A stretch of 64,000 bases of DNA, from positions 94,764,674 through 94,828,673 of the forward strand of contig CANTUZ010000003.1 in NCBI GenBank assembly GCA_947846985.1, read 5' to 3'. Below are positions 11,646 to 24,504 of this stretch, in pieces (the first letter of the stretch is position 1; each line of letters begins with the position of its first letter). A model generated the notes under the pieces. That model was given only the letters and a program-made list of their open reading frames with translations, was not told the origin of the DNA and ran no database searches. The translations under genes were made by a program, and so were the position numbers. The stretch comes from Fratercula arctica (taxonomy: Eukaryota > Chordata > Aves > Charadriiformes > Alcidae).

Positions 11646-12241
11646 TGTACTGGGTTTGGCTGGGATAGAGTTAAAATTCTTCATAGTAGCTTATATGGTG
11701 CTATGTTCTGCAATTTTGATGAAAACAGTGTTGATAACACAGCGATGTTTTTGGTATTGCTGAGCAGTGCTTACACAGAATTAAGGCCTTTTCTGCTTCT
11801 CACCCCACCCCACCAGGAAGTAGGTTGGGGGTGCACAAGAAGTTGGAAGGGGACACAGTTGGGACAGCTGACCTCAACTGATCAAAGGCAAATCCTGTAC
11901 TGTATGACATCATGCCCAGTGATAAAAGCTGCAGAGAAGGAGGAAGAAGGGGGGACATTTGGAGTGATGGCATTTGTCTTCCCAAGTAACCATTACACAT
12001 GGTGGAGCCCTGCTTTCCTGGAGAAGGCTGAACACCTACCTGCTGATGGGAGACAGTGAATTAATTCCTTCTTTTGCTTTGCTCTTGTGCACAGTTTTTG
12101 CTCTACCTATTAAATTATCTTTATCTCAATTCATGAGTTTTCTTGCTTTTACTCTTCCAATTGTCTCCCCTATCCCACTGGCAGGGGAGTGAATGAGCTG
12201 CTGAGCAGTGCTTAGTTGACAGCTGGGTTTCAACCACAACA
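11646..12241 (+). mobile_element. Solo ERV LTR (probable ERVL-type), copy 2
   Basis: It starts TGTACTGGGTTTGGCTGGGA and ends TTTCAACCACAACA, about 596 bp. The flanking 5-mers are CTACA and CTGCA (one mismatch). U3 carries TGACATCA at 11905-11912 and a GATAAAAG TATA-like box at 11921. A poly(A) signal variant ATTAAA is at 12109-12114, just before the TCTTTATCTCAATTCATGAG block of R. It aligns over its full length with the copies at 6681 and 23925 and belongs to the same subgroup as 23925 (TGTACTGGG start). No internal viral genes are present. Confidence 0.9.
11905..11931 (+). promoter_or_regulatory. LTR core promoter: CRE-like site plus TATA-like box
   Basis: TGACATCA is followed 8 bases later by GATAAAAGCTG, at the position equivalent to the CRE/TATA pair of LTR copy 1. 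Confidence 0.5.
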
Positions 12242-12738
12242 CTGCACAAGATGTAAGAGTAGAATACTTCATATCATCATTACAGATAAATATTTCATAC
12301 TTGTTATATGCATTTATGTATCAGGCATGGTTTCACAACATGAACATCTGAAATCAGGCACATACTTTCACTAGAAATATTTAATCAAACAAAAACGTGG
12401 ACCCCTGCAATGCATTAGAGCCCTTTTGAAACTTGATCTACCTTGTTTTTTGTTGGCAGCTTATTTTACCACTGATTTATACTGGTTTTAACAATGTAGT
12501 TTTAATTACAACAAAAAACTACTAGAGTTTTGGATTTTTTTAAAATATTTTATGGCAAGGTATAGACAGACAGGTAATATTTGCAGTAACCGTGACTTAT
12601 TTAACTCAATTAATTGGAAACAGTAACCAGGTATTCTCAGTCTTATTGATCAGAATTCTCAAATTCACTCAGTGGAGACAGTTATACCTCAGAAATGTAG
12701 AACATAACTCAGAAAATTTGAGTTTGAAGCTAAAATCA

Positions 12739-12795
12739 CTGAATCATAGGATAGTTCCAGTTGGAAGGGACCTCAAGAGGTCTCATTCCTACTCT
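12739..12795 (-). mobile_element. CR1 3' stub
   Basis: GAATCATAGGATAGTTCCAG followed by TTGGAAGGGACCTCAAGAGG is the CR1 3' terminus in antisense. Only about 55 bases are recognisable, so it is extremely 5'-truncated or decayed beyond that. Confidence 0.75.
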
Positions 12796-15360
12796 TTATC
12801 CTAAAACAGACATTACAAATTAAAATAAACAACAAGTTAGCGCTCTGAAGACCCTTTACTGCAGTGTGTCCATTAGCATGATGGACTGCTAGCTCTTGAG
12901 CTCTGCATATAGAGAACTTAATACACATTGCATTAAGTTCAGAAAAAAAAAAACAAACACAACACAACCAACCAAACAAGGAAATTCAAAGACAAAAGCT
13001 TTGTCAGTACATTAAAGATTTACAGATGGCATGTCAAACCATTTCACAAGGGGCAGGCAACAGAGAAATTTTGAAAATTAGGTAAAAAAATTTTCCTGTC
13101 TCTGAGCCCAGCATTCACATGAGACATTCTCTTGCTTTCATTTCAGTAGCGAATGCTTTGAGCTGCCTACATTTGCCTTACAAACAACTACTTATGATTT
13201 AAAATCTTAGATTTTCTAAAAGTCATAGAGATAGTGTAAACTAGCTGTCCAGCCACCTTCTGTAGTCAATACGGAAAGAACTTAACTGTATTAGACGCTT
13301 ATTTTATGAAGAAGCGCCTCTCTTTCTCCACTCTTTAAATTAGCTTGAAGTACATACCTAACTTTCAGATGGATAGCTTAGTGCAGCAAAACCACCTTAA
13401 CATACCCAATGTAGCTATATCAGTTTACTTCCCATCCTCCAAATTAAAAACAAGAAAAAAAGCTTGCAGAAGTTGCTAAAATGCCATTGCAAATTGCAGA
13501 GGAAGTCTTGATGACTCACAGTAGGAACGTTAACAGCTTTGATTATGGTTTGTTTTGTTTTGTTTTGTTTTTTTTAATTCTCACAATGAAAAATTTCAGG
13601 TTTCTGTGAATTCAGTATTTGTTTCAGTGGTTTGTTTAAAACATACATTGTACAGTGCTTCATCAACCGGCCTCAGTGCCTGTACAGGGTGTACATTGAA
13701 GTCTGAATACAAGGCACAAGTTAAATGTAGCTATACTATTCATTCTGTCTTAAACTAAAAAGCATTATCCTTCAGAAAAAAATTATAACTGTGTGTAAGT
13801 GATTGATATGCAGAACACCTCCCTATAGCCCTTGTCAAATTGTCATTTAGAAAGATTAAAAACTCCTGGGTAAAGAAGATTTAAAATATTTATCAATGTA
13901 GACCTTTCTCTTTTCTTATGAGACAGTCAGTTGCAAAACTGATATGAACGTAGCGTCCTTTATTGTTACTGTTCCCATTAAATCAATTGTGGTCGACAGG
14001 TCTCAGTCTTAAAGCCATTGTGGCATTGGTATTCTGTGTGAATACAGACTGACAATAAGAATAAGGATGAAAATAATTATTGTTTGGGATAGAACTATTG
14101 GTTTCCTCTAGAACATAATCAACAGTTTTAGGCTGGATTTTTAATTTTTCTCATAAAATATCCCTTAAACCCTCAGTGCTGTGGTTCTAGTGTTGTACTG
14201 TTGTGTATGATCTTATTCATTTCCCAAGGCTACTGTATTTTGTTAGACTTGGATTTAAAAAGTTAAATGATCTCACCCATAACAAATGAAAACATTCCTC
14301 TATACACTTTAATTTAATTTATCTATTGGCATGTGTTACCACTTCATGAGTGAATTCTTACTTCTGGGGTTCAGATATATTCTGAAGATGATAATTAACA
14401 TTCCTATTGTACATTCTATTGCTAACATTATGCTCAAAATTTAGAAAGAGATTATTATCAAGGGTAGTAGAGCATTTTTAAGATGCCATGCTGTTTAAAA
14501 ACTGTGTATATGTTGAAGGTAGCATCACGTCAGTCCTGTACTTTTTGGAAATTGTCTGTCATCTAGAAAGCACCGGATTGTGAGTGAAATGCATATAGGG
14601 TACCATATTAGAGACAGATACTCCCAGGACTGCTTGCCTTGGTGCTGTGGTGAGACATTTTGTGTCAGTAAAGAATAAAGTGTATTACAGGAGGTATAAC
14701 TTTTATGGTTCTTATTGTGCTAGACTTCTTGGGGAGGAAGGATGTCTGTTCTACCCTAGAAAATAGATTCATCCAACATAGCAGCAGCCAGGGACGTAAC
14801 ATTTATGGATAACACTTCAAAGAACATAACTTCCACCTCTGACAAACAGCTGACATTTTTGAGACTGTATCCACAACAAAGAGGGTTGGTAACATTCTCC
14901 GGTTCAAAATGCATGAAAGTTGAGATTAGCATTGACATTTCGAAAGCTTGTTGAATCAAAGGAAAAGTTATGACCCTAGATTTATGGACCCTAAAATTTA
15001 ACATTGCTTCCTAGTGGTCTTTTTTTGTATTTCCAGACAAAAGTCAGGTCCCGAATTTTGTTAACCTTATTAAAACTAAGAAAAAACATCCTATGATAAA
15101 GAATCATTATAATTATTTTTGATTGTTTGGGCTCAAAATATTCTTTTTTTTTACAGAAAGAAAAATTTATTCATTCTTGTCTTTTCCACTTTTGTTACTG
15201 TATAAAAGGAGAAAGTAATGAATTAGAAAATGAGTAAATTAAGTATTCCTTGGAAATGATGGGAACAAATGGAATAGAACTTTTATATCTTTACTTAAAT
15301 AGAACACCACTTCCCTTAATTTTATGAAATAATCAGATGTGTTCTCTGTTTTTACTTTAG

Positions 15361-15400
15361 CAACAAGCGGGCTGCACCTCCAAGTTTAAAGTCAGCACGT
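15361..15400 (+). other. Candidate 40-nt exon (unidentified, low confidence)
   Basis: A pyrimidine-rich stretch ending TTTACTTTAG at 15360 is followed by 40 bases that are more GC-rich than their surroundings, then a good donor GTAAGA at 15401. Two frames are open. One reads NKRAAPPSLKSAR, the other QQAGCTSKFKVST; I cannot assign either to a gene. Acceptor/donor pairs of this quality also arise by chance in 64 kb, so this is a lead rather than a call. Confidence 0.2.
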
Positions 15401-15662
15401 GTAAGAACTATACTATGGGTTTATCTTGCTGTCATTCAGATTTCTAAGAGTTCAAATAGATGTCTCCTTTGTTCTCAGTAAAAATTGCTCTGAATTTTTT
15501 TCAGAGGATCTCTTATCTGTCATCTTTACTTACGGCCACATGGATGTCAACAGTATTTTTCTAGTATTTTCCAACAATTTACTACAATTTTTCCTGTAAC
15601 CCCTTGTTTCTGCTTCTTTCTTATCCTGTCAAGTGCCAAATTCTGCAGTGGACATAGTCTTA

Positions 15663-15692
15663 TTCCTTTATTGATGATTCCTTTATTGATGA
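15663..15692. repeat. 15-bp perfect tandem duplication
   Basis: TTCCTTTATTGATGA occurs twice in direct succession. Confidence 0.95.
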
Positions 15693-17883
15693 TTCATATA
15701 CTCTGTGACTTAATGAAATACAGGTAACCTGGTAAACCCCTATTACGTGCATTGGTTCCATTTTCTCTGAGTCACAGCATGTTCTATATGTCTGGATTAC
15801 TGAATGTCTGATAAGGAGAGATATGAATGCACTCAGTATCTTCTTAGAAGATATTCTTATTTGGCACGTAATACTCCTGACTATCTGCAGGAAATGTAAT
15901 CTTTCTACAAAACAACTAACAATGTCTGTTCAACCCCGCTGCTTGATGCTTCCAAGGGGCAAATTCACCAGACAATTCCCAAAAATACTTTTCATGGGTA
16001 CTTGTCATAAACATCACTGCAAATATCAAATCAGTATATACAACACTTCACTGAGAAGGAGAGGAAACATTAGACCATGGAAATCAATAACAACCCAACA
16101 GAATATTTATAATTTTTTTAATAAAACTAAAATTACTAAAGCATCTTTGTTATGTCTTAGCCTCACCAATAGTTAACGTAGGTGTGAAGGTGAAAACTAT
16201 CCTTATTCTCTCTGTTCACTGCCTTGTCGTTCACAGTTGGACAAATCCCTGTGTTGACCGATTTTACACACTAATTATTTCTACCCAGAGCAAGTATTGC
16301 ATAGGGTTGTTGGCTGCCTAAGCGTAAACTGATTTGCTACTGAGATATGTAGGAAACCTGAGCATGTGTGAAGAAAATACAAATTAGTCTCTGGATTTAA
16401 AATTTTTGTTTATAGCAACATTTTAGCCCTCTGAAAAGCAACATGCTCATCTTTAAAGGACATGTAAATGTAGTATTTCCATTTTCTGCACATAGTGTTC
16501 AATACTGCACTTGGTCCACAAATATCAAACCAGAGGAGAAGCATGGAGAATGGGAAAACAGAAGAACAGGAAAGAAGTAATATAAGACTACATATATAGG
16601 TCTGAGTTCAATGTAAAAGACAAAATTATTTTACTGTGTCCAGCCCATAAAAAATGACTAAATGAAAGAAAACAAAGGGAAGAAAAGAAAGTATTTAGTA
16701 GGAAAATTGAGAAGTCTTTGATGATAAATTACCAGGGGAAAAAAAAAAAAATCTTTAAAGAAAATTAATACGTGGTTTAAAAGGAATTAAGAAATAAAAT
16801 GTTGGCAGAAATTGTGGGCTGCTACCATAAGCAAAAATGGATGACGCAGATATTGTCAGGAACTTAAAACCCTAATTTGCCTCAAACATAATTATGAATT
16901 TAGCTTTAGAATGTAAAAGCGTTTTAGGTCAGTGTGAAAAAGTACTGAACTAAGTAAGATAAATGTTATGTATAAAAGACAAGAAGAGAGAAAAGCAGAA
17001 ATGTTTTAAAAGCTCAGGTTTAAAGGGTATCTCAGTGGCCCTTTGCAAGCTCTTACTAGTTCTTTATTACGGACTTAGTGTCTTAAGAAGGTGGGAGAAG
17101 TGCTCAAATGCAACCACAGTTTTAGTAAAGAAGGTAATATTTAAATAATGTGATAAATACTTTAAAATTAAGATTATGAGAATAAAGAGGAAAATAGGTT
17201 GACTTTTGGAGGTTTTTATTCTCATAGCTAAGAAATCTATGTAGAATACTGTTAATTCATGAATAGCACTATATGTTAACAAAAGTAGAAAATAATAAAT
17301 TTAAAAATGTAAGCACTGATGGCAATTTTCCTACCTAGTGCATAAATCAGTGCACACTTCCTCACCATGTACACTTACAACTACAATGGCGGGGATGACT
17401 TCATTTTAGCATGACAGTGTCTAATTCCTGAGCAGAGGAAGCATCCAGATTCCCAGCAGCTGGGGGAGGGAAGTAGCTTCCTTTTGGTAACACGGGGCAG
17501 AAAAGTGCTTTGAAAGTAGGTACTTCCACCAAAGGCAGATCATCCCTTTCTCAGAGGAAGGTGGTCTCACCTAAGCCCACTGCTACTCAGAGAACTTATC
17601 TAAGGATGTGGGAGACGCAGGAAGACAAGTCCCAGCCCTTGAAAGAGTGATAACCTCACTGGCTTGCCCTCGTCAGTGTAAAGAAGAATCTTTAAGGGAC
17701 TCCTACAAAAGTTGATCCATTTCATAAAAGTAATTGCTTCCTGGAACCAAAACCAGAATTGGAATCTACCCCATTAAACAAGACATGAGAACAAAGGACA
17801 TGGCATTGCCAAATAGTGTGATGATTGTGTCTTCAGCACCAATTCTTTTATTTTACTGATCTGCTGCTACTGACCTGCACTTC

Positions 17884-18127
17884 TGTTGTGGTATGTTTCT
17901 TTGGTCAGTTAGGGTCACCTGTCTCGGCCTGTCTCCTCCCAACTTTTTGTGCACTCCCAGCCTACTCAGTGGCGGAGTGGTGTGAGGACCAGAAAAGACC
18001 TTGACTGCTTAGCAACAACCAAAGCCATCAGTGAACTATCAACACCACTCTCATCCGAAATCCAAAATATAGCACACTACCAGCTGCTAGCAAGAAAGTC
18101 AACTCTATCCCAGCTGAAAACATGACA
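17884..18127 (-). mobile_element. Internally deleted solo ERV LTR, copy 3
   Basis: On the minus strand it starts at 18127 with TGTCATGTTTTCAGCTGGGA and follows LTR copy 1 closely for about 225 bases, to GACCAAAGAAAC. It then jumps to the family's terminal ACCACAACA at 17884. The missing block covers the TATA box, R and most of U5. Perfect 5 bp target duplications (ACTTC at 17879-17883 and 18128-18132) show that both ends are genuine LTR ends. The deletion thus lies inside the element rather than at an edge. Confidence 0.88.
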
Positions 18128-20814
18128 ACTTCTTGTTAATGCAGGGGTAAGCACTATAGACAATTGTTTGCTAGAACTTGATTGTGTGCCTCAGTGCTGT
18201 TTGCTGACATAGACATAGTGTGAAGAATTGCTCTTTCTCACAGCAGGACAGCAAAAGAGTCTAGGGAAAAGAAAACACAGAGAATATCCCAGTTCCAAGT
18301 AGCAGGATATATCCTGCTCCCATTACCCATTTTCAATCAAGCAAAAAGAGAGATTTAAGCAGACCTCCCACATTTAGATACAGTTTCTGAGCAGGAGGAT
18401 CCTCCTCTGCCATCCTTTTAGAAGTTAAGGAAGGGCACAGGCAGTGTGCCTAGTGAATGTATGTGAGGCAGAAAGGGAACTCAAGACTCAGTTTAGACGT
18501 AAAACATGTAACAAGCATTTCTGCATATGCTCAATAGGAAAATTCACTTTACTGTGAATGTCTTAGGAATCTCTAGGGCTAGAAATAAGTTCTGAGGATT
18601 TAGACAGCTAAATTGTGGTTACATTGAAAAGGTGCTCTTGTGTTAATCAGTCTTCATTTGTAGTTTTGCCAATGCTGAATACTCTCAAAAACATTCTTTG
18701 ACAACACCAATCTCCATAGACCTAGAAAAGTTACATTGTACTAGTTCTTTTTGGTCTGAAAATGCTTGCACGTAAATGATGCATACTATTGTTTCAATTA
18801 GATTTTTAATAATTTATGAAGATTGTATCGACAGGATATTCTCAGCTTGTCTTTTTACCTGGGAACATGTTTTAATAAGGGATAAAATATTCTTTGAAGC
18901 AAACTGTAAAAGTGTCAGATCATGACTGGAGATGAGCCTGGCCTATAAATAAGTCAGTCAAACTATAAATTGACTTTAAAAGCTGAAATTGTACATTATT
19001 AACTAAAAATAGTTGTATTATGGCAAAAGAACAAGGCTTAGTACATCAACGTACATGTAACCAGTTAAGGAGCATAACCTTTAATGCAAATTGCTTCAAA
19101 TTAACATTTTTCAATGGGACAACTTAATGCAATTCAGTAAGAGAAGCATAACTTCCTTTGGCTCTCTGAGAGTATGAAAGATCTGAGAAAAAAATACATT
19201 CTTCCTTAGCATTTTTTTTTCTTTGACCAAAACGATAAATGAAGAATTCAAATATTAAGAAGCTATATTCCTACTGTGCTTTTTCTTTCTAAGAGAAGAT
19301 AAGTTGCATCTTAAAAATTAATAAGATTCCAGGTACTGCTGAACTATCCTTGTTGAAATTTGCACAAATATAATGGGGCCAGTGCTATTCTCATTTATTT
19401 CCTATGAAATTCTATTATAGTAAATGGTTTGATACCAAATAAGACCATACAGAATTAAGCTCATTGATTCAGAACTAAAGGTCTAAATGACAATATTCTT
19501 CCTTTGTATGGTAGATTACCTCAGATTCCTTCTACAGTTCATGATTGACAAATTACTGTATTTTTGCATATCGGCATAAAAAAATATAAATTGTGTATGC
19601 TTGAGGTAAAGAAACAGTGGCAAAAGAAAAAGAATTCTTTTGCAAATATGCAAGAATTTTTTTTTACTTATTACCTGACTGTAATCTAATACTCAGTAAT
19701 AAGAATGGCAGCCCAACCACAGCCCATAAGAAGGAAATAACATCCTTTGTGATTATGACTGTCATACAAAGTATTCTAAAAAATTTAAGCTCTAAGGGAC
19801 AGCCAGTGTGTCAGCATCTGAAAATACCTGTATCTCCTTCCACTTTGGATTCCTAGTTTTAAATCTCTCCTGAAGTTAAACAACTATAATCTTCTTCCTT
19901 TTTTTTTAAGCATATCAAATGGTAATTATTACTTCTGAACAAAACAGAAGGATCAGCCTTCTCTCCTGCTCTATTATGTTCAAGAGTTCTGTAGTGAGAG
20001 TGTTCACCCATGATGTGAGACAGGAGGTTTCAATTGTCCTTCCAACCTGATGGGTATCAAATTCACACACATCATATCTCATAGTGTGCCCAAGCAGTGC
20101 AATTTGGTTATTATTCAGTGTTTGTTTACTGTATGCACTTTACAGTAAACAGCCTGTAGGATAAAGGTTTATACATCATCCTCATTCAGGTGCTGTCATC
20201 CCCAGATTAAACAGATGTTCATATTTATACTTTTGCTGGACCATCAAATGTGTAGTTTCTTTTTTGTCAGTTAGAATAGCTTCAAGAGGAGGTCTATTGA
20301 CCATATTCTTAACTTTCCAACCTAGCATATCAACTTGTGGCTAAAGTTTTTATTTGGAAGAGAGAACATAAGGCTTTAAGTCTTCCCCAGACAGAAGGAT
20401 TTAAACTAAATTAATCTATTTCTTAAGTCATTTAATCTTCAGTAGTAAAATCAGTACACTACAGGTTTCTTTAGTTGACATCATTCTTCATTTTTTAAGT
20501 AAATTTGCCAACAAATTTGGCTTCCACCCTTTGACATCCTCTTAAAAATGTAATAGTAGAATCTCCTTTGGTAAAAGAATGCATTGATTCCAAAGCATTG
20601 TTAAAGTTTCAATATTGCCAGGAATAGGAGGTTTTGATCCTAAATAGCTGAACTTTGTATCTCTGGAGACGGTGCTTGTGGGGAATGAGGCATCTTACGT
20701 GTTTAAGCATTTCTTCTGATGAGTTTTGAGGAGTGGTGTCAAAATTGAAATTTCTAAGTTTCACTTCAGGTTCCTAAATTACATTTTTAGAGCTGGTCCT
20801 TCAAAAGTTTCAGT
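18128..20814. other. AT-rich unique sequence, no gene seen
   Basis: No repeat family or exon recognised in about 2.7 kb. Confidence 0.5.
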
Positions 20815-21255
20815 GCTTACAATTCAAGTACTCAAGATGAGGCCGCATCAAAGCTGAATACAGTGAGACAATCATCTCTCTTGACCAGCTGGTTAAACTG
20901 TGTTTGATGCACCCCAGGATGCAGTTTGCCCTCTTTGCTGCCAGGGCACACTGCTGACTTGTGTTGAGCCCGCTGTCAACCAGCATCTCCAGATCTCTTT
21001 CTGCAGGGCTGCTCTCCAGCCGCTTCTCTCCCAATTTATACTTGTGCCTGACATTACTCCGTCCTAGGTGCAGAATTCAGCTTTTGCACTTGTTGAATTT
21101 CATCCCATTAATGACTGGTCAATGCTCCAATCTATCTAGGTCCCTCCGCAAAGCCTTTTGTCCCTCAGAAGAGCCAACAGCACCTTCCAGTTTGATTTCA
21201 TGAGCAAACTTGTTAATGGTGCATTCAACTCCTGCACCCAGATCCTTGAGGGTTG
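20815..21255 (-). mobile_element. CR1 LINE internal fragment
   Basis: The minus-strand translation gives a clear CR1 ORF2 piece: ESSPAERDLEMLVDSGLNTS and [20 protein letters not shown] with SLYSALMRPHLEYL at its end. It covers the region just C-terminal of the polymerase active site. Neither the 3' tail nor the active site is present, so the copy is truncated on both sides. The left edge (near 20815) is abrupt. Confidence 0.85.
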
Positions 21256-23924
21256 CAGGGCTTCTTGTGGAATCAAATCTGTTCAACCAAGTGACCAAAT
21301 TTTAATTATGTGCCAGCTGAGATCAGTGCAGTAAACTGTTCCTCATTAACTAATGCTTGAGCCTATGTAAGACTCCACTGAGGTAACTGGGGACCCATTT
21401 AGGAGATGACACTACTTTTACTGGCCAATATGCGAGTTTAGGGACTTCGTATGACAACTGAAGTTTAAATTACATTAAGTAATGAGAATAAAGGAAAACC
21501 TGATTTATTTAGCTTGCAGTCAGGAACAACAACAGAACTGAGTCATCTGGAATTATTTTGGATAAACTAGGTAGGATTCAGACTGCGATATAATCCCTAA
21601 AAGCCAGAGGCATACCACATCCATCTCTGAGGGAAGAAAATGGTATTAAGGAACAGACAGCAAGATTGCACAGATAAGTGTATATGTGAAGGAGATTAAA
21701 AACCAAGATTTGGAGACTTAAGACTATCTCAAATGGAAACATCATGGACATCTGGTGAGAGATCATTACAGCACTTCCAGCTGTGGTTATTCATTCGGCA
21801 GCACCTTATTTTGGATATGAAACTCAAAATTGTGTTTTCTTCAGCTGACAATGGGAATATTACATGAGAGAAAAGAAATACAAGATCGTCTTTCTCTTAG
21901 AGAAGTAAGGAAACAATATTGCCAGTTCTAAATTGTTGTCAGTACCAATAGCAGAAACATCAAAGCACATACATTATTCTGAACAGCTGGCTACAGACTG
22001 AGTGATGCAAGACATTTAGAAGGTTGCAATTTTCCCAGTAATATAGGTCTTCAATAAGTGAAGGTCAAATTGAGTTAGAAACAAGTAATAATTGAGAAGA
22101 AGGAGCTGACATGTTCCATCATTTGATTTAAACAGTAGCTTGTGGATAGATTTTTTCTTGATTTCTCTATCACTGCTGACTTTTCTAATGAGTGACATAT
22201 TTATGAACAGTCTAAACCATTTGGCCAAAACAGACACAATTAGGCCAGCCGTAGCCCTTCATGGTACATTAGATTGAAGTGTCATGAATAAATGGAGGAA
22301 ACAGTGTATATGGTAGAGTTATGAACACACACAATTTTTGGATTCAGTTGTTAAACCCAAAAAAAAAAAAAAAAAAAAGCAACCAAACAAAATTCAATCC
22401 AATCCAAACCAAACAAAAAAGAATACCAAAAGAAAACCCCAACACCAGCCCAGCAACTAACAGGGGTTTTTAGGGAATTGTTTTTTCTGTTTTCCTCATC
22501 AAAATGAAACAGCATGAAATTCCAAATATGACCCAAAAATATAATATTCTTTTTTGGATAATTTGCAAGAAAAATTAAAAGAATTATTTTAGGTGTGCCT
22601 GCATCTTATCCTGCTGTAAAAGGCTTGTCACAGTAATACAGATTCTATGCCTTCATCTACCTGAAATTATTGAAACACATTTCTTATGCACCTATGAAAG
22701 CTGCAAGGAGTATGATCTTACACTTTCTTGTTGATATTGTTATATTTTGTATAATCAATTAAAAACTAAGCAGCAAAAGAACCAGAATCCACGTCCCACC
22801 TATTAGTCAAAAGTCCTAATCACAGTAAGCAATCTCTGCTTCTCTCAGTGTTTTGTTAAATATTTTATGAGTGAAATATTTATAGTATAAAAATTTGAGG
22901 ATTTTTTTGAGTCCTCTGGTGTCTGGTTGTACAAGGAAGAGAAGACCCAAATTTTAAACCCTACAACTATCCTAAGGGACATTTGAACATCTTTTCGCAA
23001 ATGAGCATCACAAGATTTAGAGTATGCACTGAAGTGACAAATATCTCTCTGCCTCTACAGAAGCTGTTTTATTTCATATATAATATTTCAAAAATCATTA
23101 TAAAAAATATCAAGAGGATGATTCACTAGACTAGAGGTTCAGTTATTCACCTTCTGTGACATCAGACAGTTCACTGAATATCTGTGTATTTATTTCAAGT
23201 AAATAGTATCAACAAGACAGAGTAATAGTATCCGTATGTATTAATTTGGTGTTTTATGCACATTCCTGGGAGGAAGAAAATGCAAGTTTGATTCCCAAAC
23301 AAACAGAGAAAGAAACTAACCCAAATCTTCCAGTTAGAGGTTGGTATTCCAATATTTAAGTTGTTGAGTACACGTTGATCATCACTTTTGATATTTTATA
23401 TGAAAACTGCAGCAAGGTCAAATATTTTTGTCTCTTCTACAGCCATGTTTGGACTGTGGAAGAACTGATGGAAGACTGCAGAATCTGCTTATGCTTGGTT
23501 TTGATCCTTTAAAGTACATACTATATATATTATATATCATTAAACTAAATCAAGGACATGCCTTTGCATGACTACTGTGCTAAAGAATGCTCAGTGTCGG
23601 CATTCCCCAAACTGTCTTATCTCATTCCCTTCTTTTTCCTCATGGTAATGGTATCTCAGGCATTAAAACTGTTTCAGTGAAAAAGTGACGTGAAAATCAG
23701 TGCATTGCAATTCATAGAACTGTGGTCCACTGAAATGACAAAGAGGGCAGTGCAGCAATATCTATCATCAGCTGCACTCTCAGAATATGAATAACTGGTA
23801 TTGGCCTGGCAACTTCATCTGGTACTGCGGCTGGCCCACCTGCCTGGGAATATCGAAAAGAGCTGGCAGATGCTTAAAACAGACATAATCTTAAAGGGGA
23901 TCATGAAGCAAATGGCTGCGTTAC
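21256..23924. other. AT-rich unique sequence, no gene seen
   Basis: Contains a poly(A) run with an A/C-rich follow-on at 22360-22440. A possible splice acceptor (CTCTTCTACAG near 23443) leads into a short block with no convincing coding frame. Confidence 0.5.
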
Positions 23925-24504
23925 TGTACTGGGTCTCGCTGGGATGGAGTTTACTTTCTTCATAGCAGCCTGTAAGCTTCTGTATTCTGGATTTGTGATT
24001 AAAACAAAATTGATAACACACCAATATTTTGTGTGTTGCTATTGCTGAACAGTCCTTGCTTAGCATCAAGGATTTCTCTTTTTCTCCCTCGCCCCAGCCC
24101 TTCCCCCCCCCCCCCCCCCCACCCCCCCCCCCAAAGAGCACACTGGGGATGCACAAGAAGTGGGCAGGGGACAGAGCTGAGACAGTCAACCCCAAATGGC
24201 CAAAGGGATATTCCATACCAGAGGTCCCCATGCTCAGCAATAAAAATGGGGGCATTTGTCTTCTAAAGCAGCCATTTCTTGCAGAATGGCTGGGCAGTAG
24301 TTCTGCCTGTGGGAAGTGGTGGATGACTGCCTTTGAATCACTTTTTTGTTTCCCTACTTTTCTTTACTTATTAAACTGTCTTTGTCTCAACCTGCAAGTC
24401 ATTTTAATTTTGCTTTACCTATTCTTTCTCTTATCCAGCTGGGAGGGGGAATGAGCAAATAGCTATATGGCTGCTTATCTGCTGGCCAGGGTTAACCCAC
24501 AGCA
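23925..24504 (+). mobile_element. Solo ERV LTR (probable ERVL-type), copy 4
   Basis: It starts TGTACTGGGTCTCGCTGGGA and ends GGGTTAACCCACAGCA, about 580 bp. The flanks are GTTAC and GGTAC (one mismatch). It shares U3, the CAATAAAAATGGGGGCATTTGTCTTC-type region (near 24237-24262) and the poly(A) signal ATTAAA (24370-24375) with copy 2. The CRE-like site seen in copies 1 and 2 is not retained. A poly(C) expansion at 24103-24132 interrupts U3. Open frames of 141-146 codons over this LTR are not viral genes. Confidence 0.88.
24103..24132. repeat. Poly(C) tract inside LTR copy 4
   Basis: Eighteen C, one A, then eleven C. On the minus strand these are long G runs. The corresponding place in LTR copy 2 has only CCCCACCCCACC. 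Confidence 0.95.

Larger units (their letters stand above)
12796..17883. other. AT-rich unique sequence; one possible microexon inside
   Basis: No repeat family recognised in about 5 kb. It includes a TTTTG-repeat patch (13547-13575), a 15 bp tandem duplication (15663-15692), the candidate 40 nt exon at 15361 and a GC-richer patch at 17340-17700 that I cannot identify. Confidence 0.5.

Noticed and set aside
23444..23515. Acceptor-like CTCTTCTACAG with a short downstream block
   Set aside because: No open frame of useful length and no convincing donor.
23815..24454. 141-146 codon frames across LTR copy 4
   Set aside because: They run through poly(C)/poly(G) and match no gag, pol or env feature; the element is a solo LTR.
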